From assembly GCF_030291075.1 (NCBI RefSeq), contig NZ_CP127407.1, positions 2,416,001 to 2,480,000 on the forward strand: 64,000 nt of DNA, in the 5' to 3' direction. The notes under the pieces are model-generated. The model had not been told where the DNA came from, made no database searches, and saw nothing but the letters and a program-made list of their open reading frames with translations. The position numbers and the translations under genes were made by a program. This document shows positions 1 to 6,184 of the stretch, one piece after another (the stretch's first letter is position 1; each line of letters begins with the position of its first letter). The DNA comes from Stenotrophomonas sp. 57 (GTDB taxonomy: Bacteria; Pseudomonadota; Gammaproteobacteria; Xanthomonadales; Xanthomonadaceae).

Positions 1-220
1 CATCCTCACGCAGCTGCTGGGCCGCACGCTCCAGCGTTGCGTCCACCGCCATGCGCACCTGCGCGCGCAGCTGGTCGCCCCGCAGCGCGCGCAGCTGGGC
101 CGACTGCCGGGTCAGCAGTGCCGTGGCAATCACCGCCACCAGCGCCACCACCAGCAGGGCGACGATCACCGCCATGCCACGTTGACGGACACTTGAAACA
201 GAAGGCATCCGGGCTGACAT
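1..220 (-). CDS. gspK: General secretion pathway protein GspK, N-terminal part (cut by window edge)
   Basis: Only the first 73 codons are inside the window. The translation begins MSARMPSVSSVRQRGMAV and continues into a hydrophobic helix rich in Val, Ala and Leu (about residues 16-37), followed by a polar Gln/Arg-rich stretch. An RG dipeptide before the helix and the absence of a Glu at +5 are typical of the minor pseudopilin GspK, which caps the type II secretion pseudopilus tip with GspI and GspJ and is cleaved by the prepilin peptidase. The start ATG lies 9 bp after the gspG stop, so the two genes are co-transcribed. In P. aeruginosa the Hxc system has the same gspG-then-gspK order (hxcT, hxcX). 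Assignment rests on the N-terminus and context only. Confidence 0.75.
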   Translation of the reverse strand, partial: MSARMPSVSSVRQRGMAVIVALLVVALVAVIATALLTRQSAQLRALRGDQLRAQVRMAVDATLERAAQQLRED

Positions 221-229
221 CGGCCTGCC

Positions 230-667
230 TCACAGCTGCCAGGAGCCGATGTCCGCGTTCCCGGCGTCGCCCCCGGGCTTGCTGTCCGCACCCAGCGAGA
301 ACACATCGATGTCGCCGTGGGTGCCGGGAATCTGGTACTGGTAAGGATGGCCCCACGGATCATTCGGGAGGCGGTCCAGATAGGGCGTGACCGGCATCGC
401 ACCACTGCCCTGCGGGGGCTTCACCAGTGCCTGCAGCCCTTGCTCGGCGCTGGGATAGCGCCCATTGTCGAGCTTGAACAACTTCAACGCCTGCATCAGC
501 GCCGCGATGTCCTGTCGCGCCGCGACCACGCGTGCCTGGTCGGGGCGATCCATCAACCGTGGCACGATCAACGCGGCGAGGATGCCGATGATCACTACCA
601 CCACCATGATCTCGATCAGGCTGAAGCCCTGCTGCCGAGCCCTGCAACCGCGAACCTGCCTTGCCAT
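230..667 (-). CDS. gspG: Type II secretion major pseudopilin GspG
   Basis: 145 residues, the usual GspG size. A short basic leader is followed by the prepilin peptidase site QQGFSLIE (cleavage before Phe, Glu at +5) and a hydrophobic helix. The C-terminal globular part shows GspG hallmarks: DNGRYPSAEQGLQALV, DPWGHPYQY, and the calcium-site-like loop around FSLGADSKPGG. GspG polymerises into the periplasmic pseudopilus that pushes folded exoproteins through the secretin. The gene lies downstream of two paralogous unknown genes and an STN/ECF/FecR triad, and immediately upstream of gspK. No gspC-F or gspD gene is visible here, so the rest of the machine must lie beyond the left edge or elsewhere. 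Confidence 0.93.
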   Translation of the reverse strand: MARQVRGCRARQQGFSLIEIMVVVVIIGILAALIVPRLMDRPDQARVVAARQDIAALMQALKLFKLDNGRYPSAEQGLQALVKPPQGSGAMPVTPYLDRLPNDPWGHPYQYQIPGTHGDIDVFSLGADSKPGGDAGNADIGSWQL

Positions 668-724
668 TGTTCCGCCCTCGTCATCCTGGGAGAGACCGCT
701 GCGCCATGGTCAGCGGTGCATGTG

Positions 725-1306
725 TCAGTACGATAAACATCCGCGTGCAATTCGCTGCGCGGGCGCCTGAGCAGACGCTCGTGCGGCCCGTACCCGTGCC
801 GCCTCGATCAGTTGCGGCGGCACGCTGGCCAGCGTTTCGTCGATGCAAGCCCGCAGCAACGGATGCACGCACGCCTGCAGCAGGCGCACGCACTGCATCG
901 GCGACCACGCGGTACCGTGGTCGAGGCCAATGAACATCCTGTATGCCTGGTGGTAGCGCAGGTCGTCGTACACGCGCTGCGCGCCGCTGAGATCACGCAC
1001 GACCACCAGCAGGGCCGCACGTTGCAGCAGCCGCGTATCGCCGGCATCAAGCGGCAGCGCGCCCATGGCCGGGTCGGGCCAGGGGCGCAGGTGCAGATCG
1101 AGGGCGCTCCGCAATGCCGCCAGTGGATGCGCACTGCTGTCCAGCGCAGCCCAACGCGCCGCGTCCGCCCAGGCATCGCTGGACAGCATCCAGACCCATG
1201 AATGTCCATAGCGTTGCACGTTCAGTGGGGCGTGCCGCGCCTGCTCCAGCGACTGGCTCAGGTGGCGATCCAGCTCCAGCATGCTGATCCTGCGACTGTC
1301 TGCCAT
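725..1306 (-). CDS. Unknown protein with Phd/YefM-like N-terminal segment, copy 2
   Basis: 193 residues, no signal peptide or membrane segment. Residues about 8-55 (ISMLELDRHLSQSLEQARH, then VQRYGHSWVWMLSSDAW) follow the pattern of Phd/YefM antitoxins: a short strand, an amphipathic helix, then a strand with a RxG-type turn. The remaining 140 residues are helical and Leu-rich and match no family I recognise. It is clearly paralogous to the protein at 1427-1978 in length, in the N-terminal motif and in the Trp-rich middle. It sits between the FecR-like gene and gspG in one transcription direction. In the P. aeruginosa vre-hxc locus this position holds other hxc genes, so a role tied to this secretion system is possible but unproven. 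No toxin partner is seen. Confidence 0.6.
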   Translation of the reverse strand: MADSRRISMLELDRHLSQSLEQARHAPLNVQRYGHSWVWMLSSDAWADAARWAALDSSAHPLAALRSALDLHLRPWPDPAMGALPLDAGDTRLLQRAALLVVVRDLSGAQRVYDDLRYHQAYRMFIGLDHGTAWSPMQCVRLLQACVHPLLRACIDETLASVPPQLIEAARVRAARASAQAPAQRIARGCLSY

Positions 1307-1426
1307 CGGCGCCGCCCATGCTCCGCGACGCGTGGTGCGTCGTACTCTGGAGAAGACGTCAGCAAGGCAGGTGAAGCGACACCGGGAACGTAACGCTGTG
1401 CGCTGGTTGGTGCTTCATCGGCAACG

Positions 1427-1978
1427 TCATCGCAGCGCCATCCGCTTGCAGGCTTCACGCTGCAGGCGTGGCGCGTCACCGCCGCAGCGGCGGGCTAACA
1501 TCGCCACGTCGCTGCGCGCGGCGAATGCGACCCATGCATCGGTCATGTCCACGTCATCGCACCATGACGCCATCGCGACGCACAGCGCCGGCAGCTGCCA
1601 GCCCTCCATCAGGCCGTGGCTGCCTGCCACGAACCAGTGCCACAGCCGGTGGTGCAGCACCTGCTCGTGCAGCTGCACGAGATCGTCAACGCCATGCATG
1701 TCCATCAGCAGCAACGCGCGCGCAAGCGCCGCAGGTGGCAGTGCCCCGCTTTCAGGCAACGGCAACAGCTGCTGCTGCAGCCGCAGCAGCATCGCCAACG
1801 GATGCGACTGCGGGTCGAATTCCAGCAGCACGGCCTGCTGCCGCCACTGCGCGTCGGACACCACGCACACCCACGGCGAGCCGTACCGGTGCACCATCAG
1901 GGGGCGCCGCTGCGTGGTTTCCAGCAACGCCGACAGATTGCGGCGCAGATCCAGCACGCCGATGGTCTCGTTGCGCAT
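1427..1978 (-). CDS. Unknown protein with Phd/YefM-like N-terminal segment, copy 1
   Basis: 183 residues. The N-terminus (IGVLDLRRNLSALLETTQRR, then MVHRYGSPWVCVVSDAQW) is a close fit to the Phd/YefM antitoxin fold, more so than its paralog at 725-1306. The rest is a Leu/His-rich region with WHWFVAGSHGLMEGW and no known motif. Paralogy with the next gene suggests a tandem duplication: 120 bp separate them and both are read with gspG and gspK. Upstream, 58 bp separate it from the FecR-like gene. The function is unknown. The absence of a toxin-like neighbour argues against an ordinary toxin-antitoxin pair; a DNA-binding or autoregulatory protein for this secretion locus is a reasonable guess. 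Confidence 0.6.
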   Translation of the reverse strand: MRNETIGVLDLRRNLSALLETTQRRPLMVHRYGSPWVCVVSDAQWRQQAVLLEFDPQSHPLAMLLRLQQQLLPLPESGALPPAALARALLLMDMHGVDDLVQLHEQVLHHRLWHWFVAGSHGLMEGWQLPALCVAMASWCDDVDMTDAWVAFAARSDVAMLARRCGGDAPRLQREACKRMALR

Positions 1979-2036
1979 CCCTGGCTTCTCCTTGCTTGCA
2001 ACAGCCCTGCGCGGTGCGCACGGCCAGCGTCTTCAT

Positions 2037-3017
2037 CTAACCAAGGACGGCAATGCCACCGGGAAAGCGACGCAACGCCAGCGACATCGTCAACCGAAGC
2101 TGCTCCAGCGCCGCATCCGGATCATCAATGCGGAAGCGCCCGCTCACCGGGGCGCGCGCCAGCGCCGATTCACCCAGCAACACCTGTCCACGCCGGTAGC
2201 GATTGATTTCGTCGACCACCTCGCGCAGCGGTGCGCGGCGGAACACCAGCATGCCTTCGGTCCAGGCGCTCACTTCCGAGGCCACGGCCTCGGCCACCAC
2301 GCCACTGAGACGCTCGTCGTACCGGGTCTGCTGGCCGGCCTGCAGCTGCAGCCGGCCCTGCGGGTGCTCGATGCGGGCGCTGCCGTGCAGGCAGGTCACC
2401 CGCACCTGCCCCTGGGTGTTGCGCACGTCCAGGCGCACCGCACCTTCATCGGCGATCACGCAGCCTGTACCCGCAAACAGCGCCAGGCGCAGGCCGGCGC
2501 GGGTCTCGATCGCGGCCTGGCCCTGCACCAGTTCGAAACCTTCACCCTGCGCGTCAGCGCGCCGGCGCAGGCTGCTCTGCGTATCCAGTTCGATCTTCAG
2601 TTGCGGCGAAGGCGCGATCTGCAGCCGTTCACCGGTTCCGGTATGGAAATCGGCCGCCATCGCCGCCACCGACGGCCACATCCCCAGCGGTGGGCGGATC
2701 GCTGCCACTACGGCCAGGCTGGCCGGCGCCGCGATGGCGGCACCGAGGAAGGCACGGCGGCTCCAGCGCTGGGCGGGCGTCGGCGCGACAGGCTGCCGTG
2801 CCTCTGCAGGTAGCTGCTCGCCCGCCAGGCGTACCTGCTCCCATTGCCGGCGCGCACGGCCGAACGCCTCGCGATGATGCGGGTCCGCCTCACACCATGC
2901 GCGGAACCTGTCTCCATCGGCGGCGGTGGCTTCGCCCGAGGTCAACCGCACCACCCACGCGTGGGCCTGACGCTCGACGGCATCCAGCGGGCGTTGCGGG
3001 CGATCGTCAGGATCCAT
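2037..3017 (-). CDS. FecR-family anti-sigma factor / sigma regulator
   Basis: 326 residues with FecR architecture. The N-terminal cytoplasmic part (about 1-85) carries the DUF4880-like segment with WVVRLTSGEATAADGDRF and FRAWCEADPHHREAF. A basic stretch and one membrane helix follow (about 90-115, FLGAAIAAPASLAVVAAI). The periplasmic FecR domain includes FHTGTGERLQIA and QGQAAIETRAG, and a C-terminal STN-like region ends near DAALEQLRLTMSLALRRF. Family knowledge: it holds the ECF sigma factor inactive and relays a signal from a periplasmic STN domain. Its partners are the ECF sigma at 3087-3617 and the STN protein at 3634-4314, both encoded just upstream. In P. aeruginosa the equivalent would be VreR. 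Confidence 0.88.
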   Translation of the reverse strand: MDPDDRPQRPLDAVERQAHAWVVRLTSGEATAADGDRFRAWCEADPHHREAFGRARRQWEQVRLAGEQLPAEARQPVAPTPAQRWSRRAFLGAAIAAPASLAVVAAIRPPLGMWPSVAAMAADFHTGTGERLQIAPSPQLKIELDTQSSLRRRADAQGEGFELVQGQAAIETRAGLRLALFAGTGCVIADEGAVRLDVRNTQGQVRVTCLHGSARIEHPQGRLQLQAGQQTRYDERLSGVVAEAVASEVSAWTEGMLVFRRAPLREVVDEINRYRRGQVLLGESALARAPVSGRFRIDDPDAALEQLRLTMSLALRRFPGGIAVLG

Positions 3018-3086
3018 GAGGGCTCATGCCGGTCCCGCACGCTGCGGGGTTCTGCTCGGCGTCAAAGTGTAGACGGATGCCGCCGC

Positions 3087-3617
3087 TCAGAACCGCACCT
3101 GGCGTCCCTGACCGCTGCGCTCGGCCAGGTAGTCCTGGGCCGCCTTCAGTTCGCGCTGCACCAGCCGCAGCGACACACCGAGGTGATCGGCCACGTCCCG
3201 CTGCTGCAGGCCATCCACACGGATTGCCAGCAGGATGCGCCGGCGGCGCTCGGGCATGCGCTTCAGCAGCCCGACCATGTCCTCCAGCGCGAACTCCAGT
3301 TCGGCAGCCTGTGCCGGGCCCGGTGACGGGTCGGCCATGTCCATCAGCGTGTCCACCTCCTCCAGGCTCAGCAGCCGGTGGTCGGCACGTTGGCGGTCTA
3401 TCACGGTGTTCATGGCCATGCGCAGCAGGTAGGCCGCTGGATTCTGCACGGCGTCCAAGCGGTCACGACGCGCACTCAGGCGCATCCAGGTGTCCTGCAA
3501 TGCATCGCCGGCCAGCTCCTCCGAACCCAGCTTGCGCACCAGCCGGCGCTTCAGCTCGTCATAGGCACCCAGAAGGTGGTCCATCAGGTCAACTGCCCCA
3601 GCCGTACCGTTGCTCAT
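3087..3617 (-). CDS. FecI-type ECF RNA polymerase sigma factor
   Basis: 176 residues from the chosen ATG at 3617, which has AAGGA about 9 nt upstream; a longer frame starting at 3659 lacks one. Sigma region 2 is visible as ELAGDALQDTWMRLSAR and NPAAYLLRMAMNTVIDRQR. Region 4 is visible as LKRMPERRRRILLAIRVDGL and the helix-turn-helix RDVADHLGVSLRLVQREL. Such sigma factors are released by a FecR partner when an outer-membrane or periplasmic signal is sensed. The gene starts 16 bp after the STN gene and is followed 69 bp later by the FecR-like gene. The likely target is the downstream secretion operon, by analogy with VreI and hxc in P. aeruginosa; that is inference. Confidence 0.9.
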   Translation of the reverse strand: MSNGTAGAVDLMDHLLGAYDELKRRLVRKLGSEELAGDALQDTWMRLSARRDRLDAVQNPAAYLLRMAMNTVIDRQRADHRLLSLEEVDTLMDMADPSPGPAQAAELEFALEDMVGLLKRMPERRRRILLAIRVDGLQQRDVADHLGVSLRLVQRELKAAQDYLAERSGQGRQVRF

Positions 3618-3633
3618 GTTCGAATCCTTGAAG

Positions 3634-4314
3634 TCATGGAAGGGGGGCGCGCCGGCCACAGTCGTGGTCGGCGCCGGAAGGGCGGATCTGCAGCGTCACC
3701 GGCTGCGGCAGCGCGGCGGCATCGGCTGCCACCGTCAGCGCCTGCAGCGCCTGCAGCAGGCGTGCATCGCGACGGGCATTGCCACTGCCGGAAAGCAGTT
3801 CGGGGGAATGCACCTGGCCGTCACTACCAACGCTGAAACGCAGGGTCGCGGCATAGCGACCTGGAGCCAGCTCGGGATCGTTACAGAACGCAGCCCGCAG
3901 GCGTTGCTGCAGGCCACCGTAGCGACGGCGCCGCTCGGCATCGGGAAGTTCCGGGCCAACGCCGGGTTTGGCCGTGGAGGACGTGCTCCGACGCAGCACC
4001 ACCCGCTGGTCGCCGATTACCTCGGCCTTGATGCCGGAATCCTGCAACAGAACCTGCAAGGCCGGCAGCGGCGCAAGGCTTTCGCGAAGCGCGTGACTGT
4101 TGCGGCCCGCGGCAAGCTCGCCCGGGTACATCACCGACCAGCCACTGATGACGCTGAAGCGCTCGATCGCCTGTTCCAGCGGCTGCGCGGGGATGTCGTA
4201 GGCATGGACACCGTCCTGGGCTGCCGCGGCAAAGGCCAGCAGCAGCCATCCAGCGATGGCCAGCCTCCACGTTCTGATCGCATGGTGTCCATTCAGCCCC
4301 CTGACGTCGAACAC
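3634..4314 (-). CDS. Barrel-less signalling protein: STN domain plus TonB-C-like domain (VreA-like)
   Basis: About 226 residues from a GTG at 4314 that has GAGGG 4-5 nt upstream; the frame stays open to 4368, so the start is uncertain. A hydrophobic export signal (IAGWLLLAFAAAAQ) precedes a secretin/TonB short N-terminal (STN) domain: YDIPAQPLEQAIERFS, then GWSVMYPGEL and LQVLLQDSGIKAEVIGDQR. Where a TonB-dependent receptor would continue into a plug and barrel, this protein ends with a compact region resembling the TonB C-terminal domain (YAATLRFSVGSDGQV, then LQALQALTVAADAA). P. aeruginosa VreA has this unusual make-up and works with VreI and VreR at the hxc type II secretion locus. The order STN, ECF sigma, FecR, then pseudopilins is the same here. 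Confidence 0.8.
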   Translation of the reverse strand: MFDVRGLNGHHAIRTWRLAIAGWLLLAFAAAAQDGVHAYDIPAQPLEQAIERFSVISGWSVMYPGELAAGRNSHALRESLAPLPALQVLLQDSGIKAEVIGDQRVVLRRSTSSTAKPGVGPELPDAERRRRYGGLQQRLRAAFCNDPELAPGRYAATLRFSVGSDGQVHSPELLSGSGNARRDARLLQALQALTVAADAAALPQPVTLQIRPSGADHDCGRRAPLP

Positions 4315-4528
4315 ATGACCCTCGGCAGCGACAGCAGCTGCAAGCGGATCAAACCGTACCGGGAGCACATGTCATTGCGATGACTGCCGCGCACTGCCAA
4401 CGGACGGGCCAGGTTCGCTGGAGCCAGTCACGAATCAGGAGTCAACGAATCGAACAGACATGTTCATCTGCTCCTGGGGTGAGAGCCCGTTGCGCAGCCA
4501 CGGGATCCGGCCCCGTGCCGACCCCACC

Positions 4529-4548
4529 GTGTCGACCAAGGTCGACAC
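4529..4548. repeat. Perfect 9-bp-arm palindrome (SMAG-related)
   Basis: Arms GTGTCGACC and GGTCGACAC flank an AA spacer. The same type of palindrome, with TGTCCACC/GGTGGACA arms, occurs at 57805-57822, there ending in GTAG on the minus strand. It is probably a member of the SMAG-like short palindrome family of S. maltophilia; here the GTAG terminus is not intact. Confidence 0.55.
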
Positions 4549-4604
4549 CCACCAAGAACAACGCATGCCGTTCCGGCAGATCGCGGGAAGCTGAAAGGCG
4601 GCGT

Positions 4605-4698
4605 GGCGGTATGGCCAGGCAGGACCGTTGGCGCCATGGATGGCGCCATCGAGCCCCCAAGGACGGGTTTACGGCGTGTCCTGCCTGACCATACCGCC
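4605..4698. repeat. Long hairpin element with conserved 52-nt loop, copy 1
   Basis: The arms at 4605-4625 and 4678-4698 are complementary at 20 of 21 positions, the exception being a G-U-type pair. The loop (4626-4677) matches the loop of a second element at 62855-62950 at 48 of 52 positions, yet the arms of the two copies are unrelated in sequence. The loop contains the inner palindrome GGCGCCATGGATGGCGCC. Each copy lies close to SMAG units. The base-paired but divergent stems suggest the folded form is what matters, as RNA or as extruded single-stranded DNA. Confidence 0.75.
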
Positions 4699-4747
4699 CC
4701 GCCGCCCCAGGCAGTATCGCCGTTGCTGTTGCTGTCGCTCCTGAAGG

Positions 4748-4771
4748 TTGCCGGCCAGCGGCCGGCACTAC
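4748..4771 (-). repeat. SMAG palindrome, single unit
   Basis: Read on the minus strand it begins GTAGTGCCGGCCGCTGGCCG and closes as a hairpin. The same core occurs twice in inverted orientation at 62710-62772. A GTAG end next to a stem is the defining feature of SMAG (S. maltophilia GTAG) repeats. Confidence 0.8.
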
Positions 4772-4811
4772 CCGCGGGCGCCGGGTGCAACCCGGCCGCA
4801 AACCCCATTCC

Positions 4812-5018
4812 TCAAAGCGGCAGCTGGGTCGTCTGCTTGATCCGCTGCATCGGAATCTCGGTCTTGGTGTTCTGCACCCCGGCAATCCGGTTCAGGTGCT
4901 GCATCTGGAACTGCCGGTAGGCATCAAGATCGGCCACCGCCACCCGCAGCAGGAAATCGCAGACACCAGCCATCAGATGGCATTCAAGCACTTCCGGGAA
5001 AGACTTGATGCTGTTGAA
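4812..5018 (-). pseudogene. Lrp/AsnC-family regulator remnant (C-terminal domain only)
   Basis: The last 68 or so codons of an open frame match the C-terminal ligand-binding (RAM) domain of Lrp/AsnC regulators: SFPEVLECHLMAGVCDFLLR, then DLDAYRQFQMQHLNRIAGVQ, ending near RIKQTTQLPL. A complete member has about 150-165 residues with an N-terminal helix-turn-helix; here homology stops at about 5018 and the region beyond, toward azlC at 5090, does not encode the missing half in any frame I read. Because Lrp-type genes often sit divergently from azlCD, this looks like a regulator that lost its DNA-binding half in a local deletion or replacement. It is probably non-functional. Confidence 0.75.
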
Positions 5019-5089
5019 TGGCATCAACGCAACCCGATTTCGCGATCGGAGCGCTAGCGTGGGCCATCCCCACCTCGTTGTGCCGTTCC

Positions 5090-5821
5090 ATGGACGCCCG
5101 TACCACCCTCCCCCTGCCCGACACCTGCGATACCGCGCCACGTGCCGAATTCCTGCGCGGCCTGCGCGCCGCCGTGCCCGTGATGATCGGCTTCATTCCC
5201 TTCGCCCTGGTGCTTGGCGCCCAGGCCGCCCAGAAAGGCCTGAGCGCACTGGAAGTGCCACTGATGACCGGCCTCAACTTCGCTGGCGGCTCGGAGTTCG
5301 CCGCCGTCGAACTGTGGACCTCGCCACCGCACATTGCACTGATCGTGGCCATCACCGCGCTGGTCAACAGCCGTCACCTGCTGATGGGCGCCAGCCTGGC
5401 CCCGCTGCTGCAGCACCTGCCGCGCCGCCGCGTGCTGCCGGCCCTGTTCTTCATGTGCGACGAAAGCTGGGCGATGGGCGTGGCCGATGCGCGCCGACGC
5501 GCGCTTGGCTTCAGCCTGGCCTACTACCTGGGCGTCTCGGCCGGCCTGTACACGGTCTGGGTAGCCTGTACGGCACTCGGCGCGATCGTTGGCCCGATGC
5601 TGGGCGACATCCACGCCTACGGCTTCGACATGGCCTTCCCCGCCGTGTTCCTGGTGCTGCTGCGTGGCATGTGGCAGGGCATGAAGGCCGCACGTCCGTG
5701 GCTGGTCAGCCTGGTGGTTGCCGCTGCGACCTACCTGCTGGTGCCAGGTGCGTGGTACGTGGCCAGCGGCGCATTGGCCGGCCTGGCGGCTGCCTGGCTG
5801 CTGGCGGAGGACGGCGCATGA
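5090..5821 (+). CDS. azlC: AzlC family branched-chain amino acid exporter, large subunit
   Basis: 243 residues from the ATG at 5090; an in-frame ATG at 5018 would add residues overlapping the lrp remnant and unlike the family. Conserved AzlC features: FLRGLRAAVPVMIGFIPFAL, LGAQAAQKGLS, NFAGGSEFAAVELW and NSRHLLMGASLAP, followed by several membrane helices to the C-terminus. AzlC forms the pore of a two-component exporter with AzlD that removes branched-chain amino acids and analogues. The stop overlaps the azlD start (ATGA at 5818-5821), so translation is coupled. The usual divergent Lrp-type regulator is reduced to a fragment just upstream, so expression may be constitutive or controlled in trans. 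Confidence 0.9.
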   Translation: MDARTTLPLPDTCDTAPRAEFLRGLRAAVPVMIGFIPFALVLGAQAAQKGLSALEVPLMTGLNFAGGSEFAAVELWTSPPHIALIVAITALVNSRHLLMGASLAPLLQHLPRRRVLPALFFMCDESWAMGVADARRRALGFSLAYYLGVSAGLYTVWVACTALGAIVGPMLGDIHAYGFDMAFPAVFLVLLRGMWQGMKAARPWLVSLVVAAATYLLVPGAWYVASGALAGLAAAWLLAEDGA

Positions 5822-6132
5822 CCTTCAACGGCCTGATCCACTGGACCTCGGTGCTGACCATCGTGCTGATGGCTGCCGCCACCTACCTGACCCGCATCGT
5901 CGGCTTCCTCGCGCTGCGCAACCGCACGTTGAGCAAACGCGCCGTGACCGTGATGGAAGCCGCACCGGGCTGCGTGCTGATCTCGGTGATCGCCCCGGAC
6001 TTCGTCGCCGACAAGCCGGCCGACCTGGCCGCACTGGCGATCACCCTGCTGGCCGCCACGCGGCTGTCGATGCTGCCGACGGTGCTGATCGGCGTGGTCT
6101 CGGCGGGTGTGCTGCGCTATCTGATGGGGTAG
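5818..6132 (+). CDS. azlD: AzlD family amino acid exporter small subunit
   Basis: 104 residues, the normal size. Three to four hydrophobic helices are visible, starting VLTIVLMAAATYLTRIVGF, with the family feature of an Arg after the first helix and a central MEAAPGCVLISVIAPDF segment. It pairs with AzlC, with which its ATG overlaps by 4 nt. The stop at 6130-6132 is followed within 10 bp by a GC-rich hairpin that can end the transcript before the convergent glgX gene. Confidence 0.88.
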   Translation: MTFNGLIHWTSVLTIVLMAAATYLTRIVGFLALRNRTLSKRAVTVMEAAPGCVLISVIAPDFVADKPADLAALAITLLAATRLSMLPTVLIGVVSAGVLRYLMG

Positions 6133-6141
6133 CTACCGGTA

Positions 6142-6160
6142 CGCCGGGCAACGCCCGGCG
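6142..6160. terminator. GC-rich hairpin between convergent azlD and glgX
   Basis: Arms CGCCGGG (6142-6148) and CCCGGCG (6154-6160) flank a 5-nt loop. GTAG tetranucleotides occur on both sides (6129-6132 and 6165-6168), so this may be another SMAG-type unit used as a bidirectional terminator. No U-tract follows. Confidence 0.5.
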
Positions 6161-6184
6161 CACTGTAGTGGCGCCGCAGTGCAA

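Larger units (their letters stand above)
4315..4811. other. Intergenic region with three Stenotrophomonas-type palindromes
   Basis: No credible protein is encoded between the STN gene and the lrp remnant. The stretch holds a perfect palindrome (4529-4548), a large hairpin with a conserved loop (4605-4698) and a SMAG unit (4748-4771), annotated separately. The promoter of the STN/ECF/FecR operon should lie in the part nearest 4315-4450, but I could not pick out a convincing -35/-10 pair. Confidence 0.6.

Noticed and set aside
725..1978. Toxin-antitoxin module
   Set aside because: Both genes have antitoxin-like N-termini and there is no toxin-like gene beside them.
1281..2813. A 510-codon open frame on the plus strand over the Phd-like and FecR genes
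   Set aside because: Arg/Gln/His-rich translation with no domain; it is antisense to recognisable minus-strand genes and reflects GC-rich codon structure.
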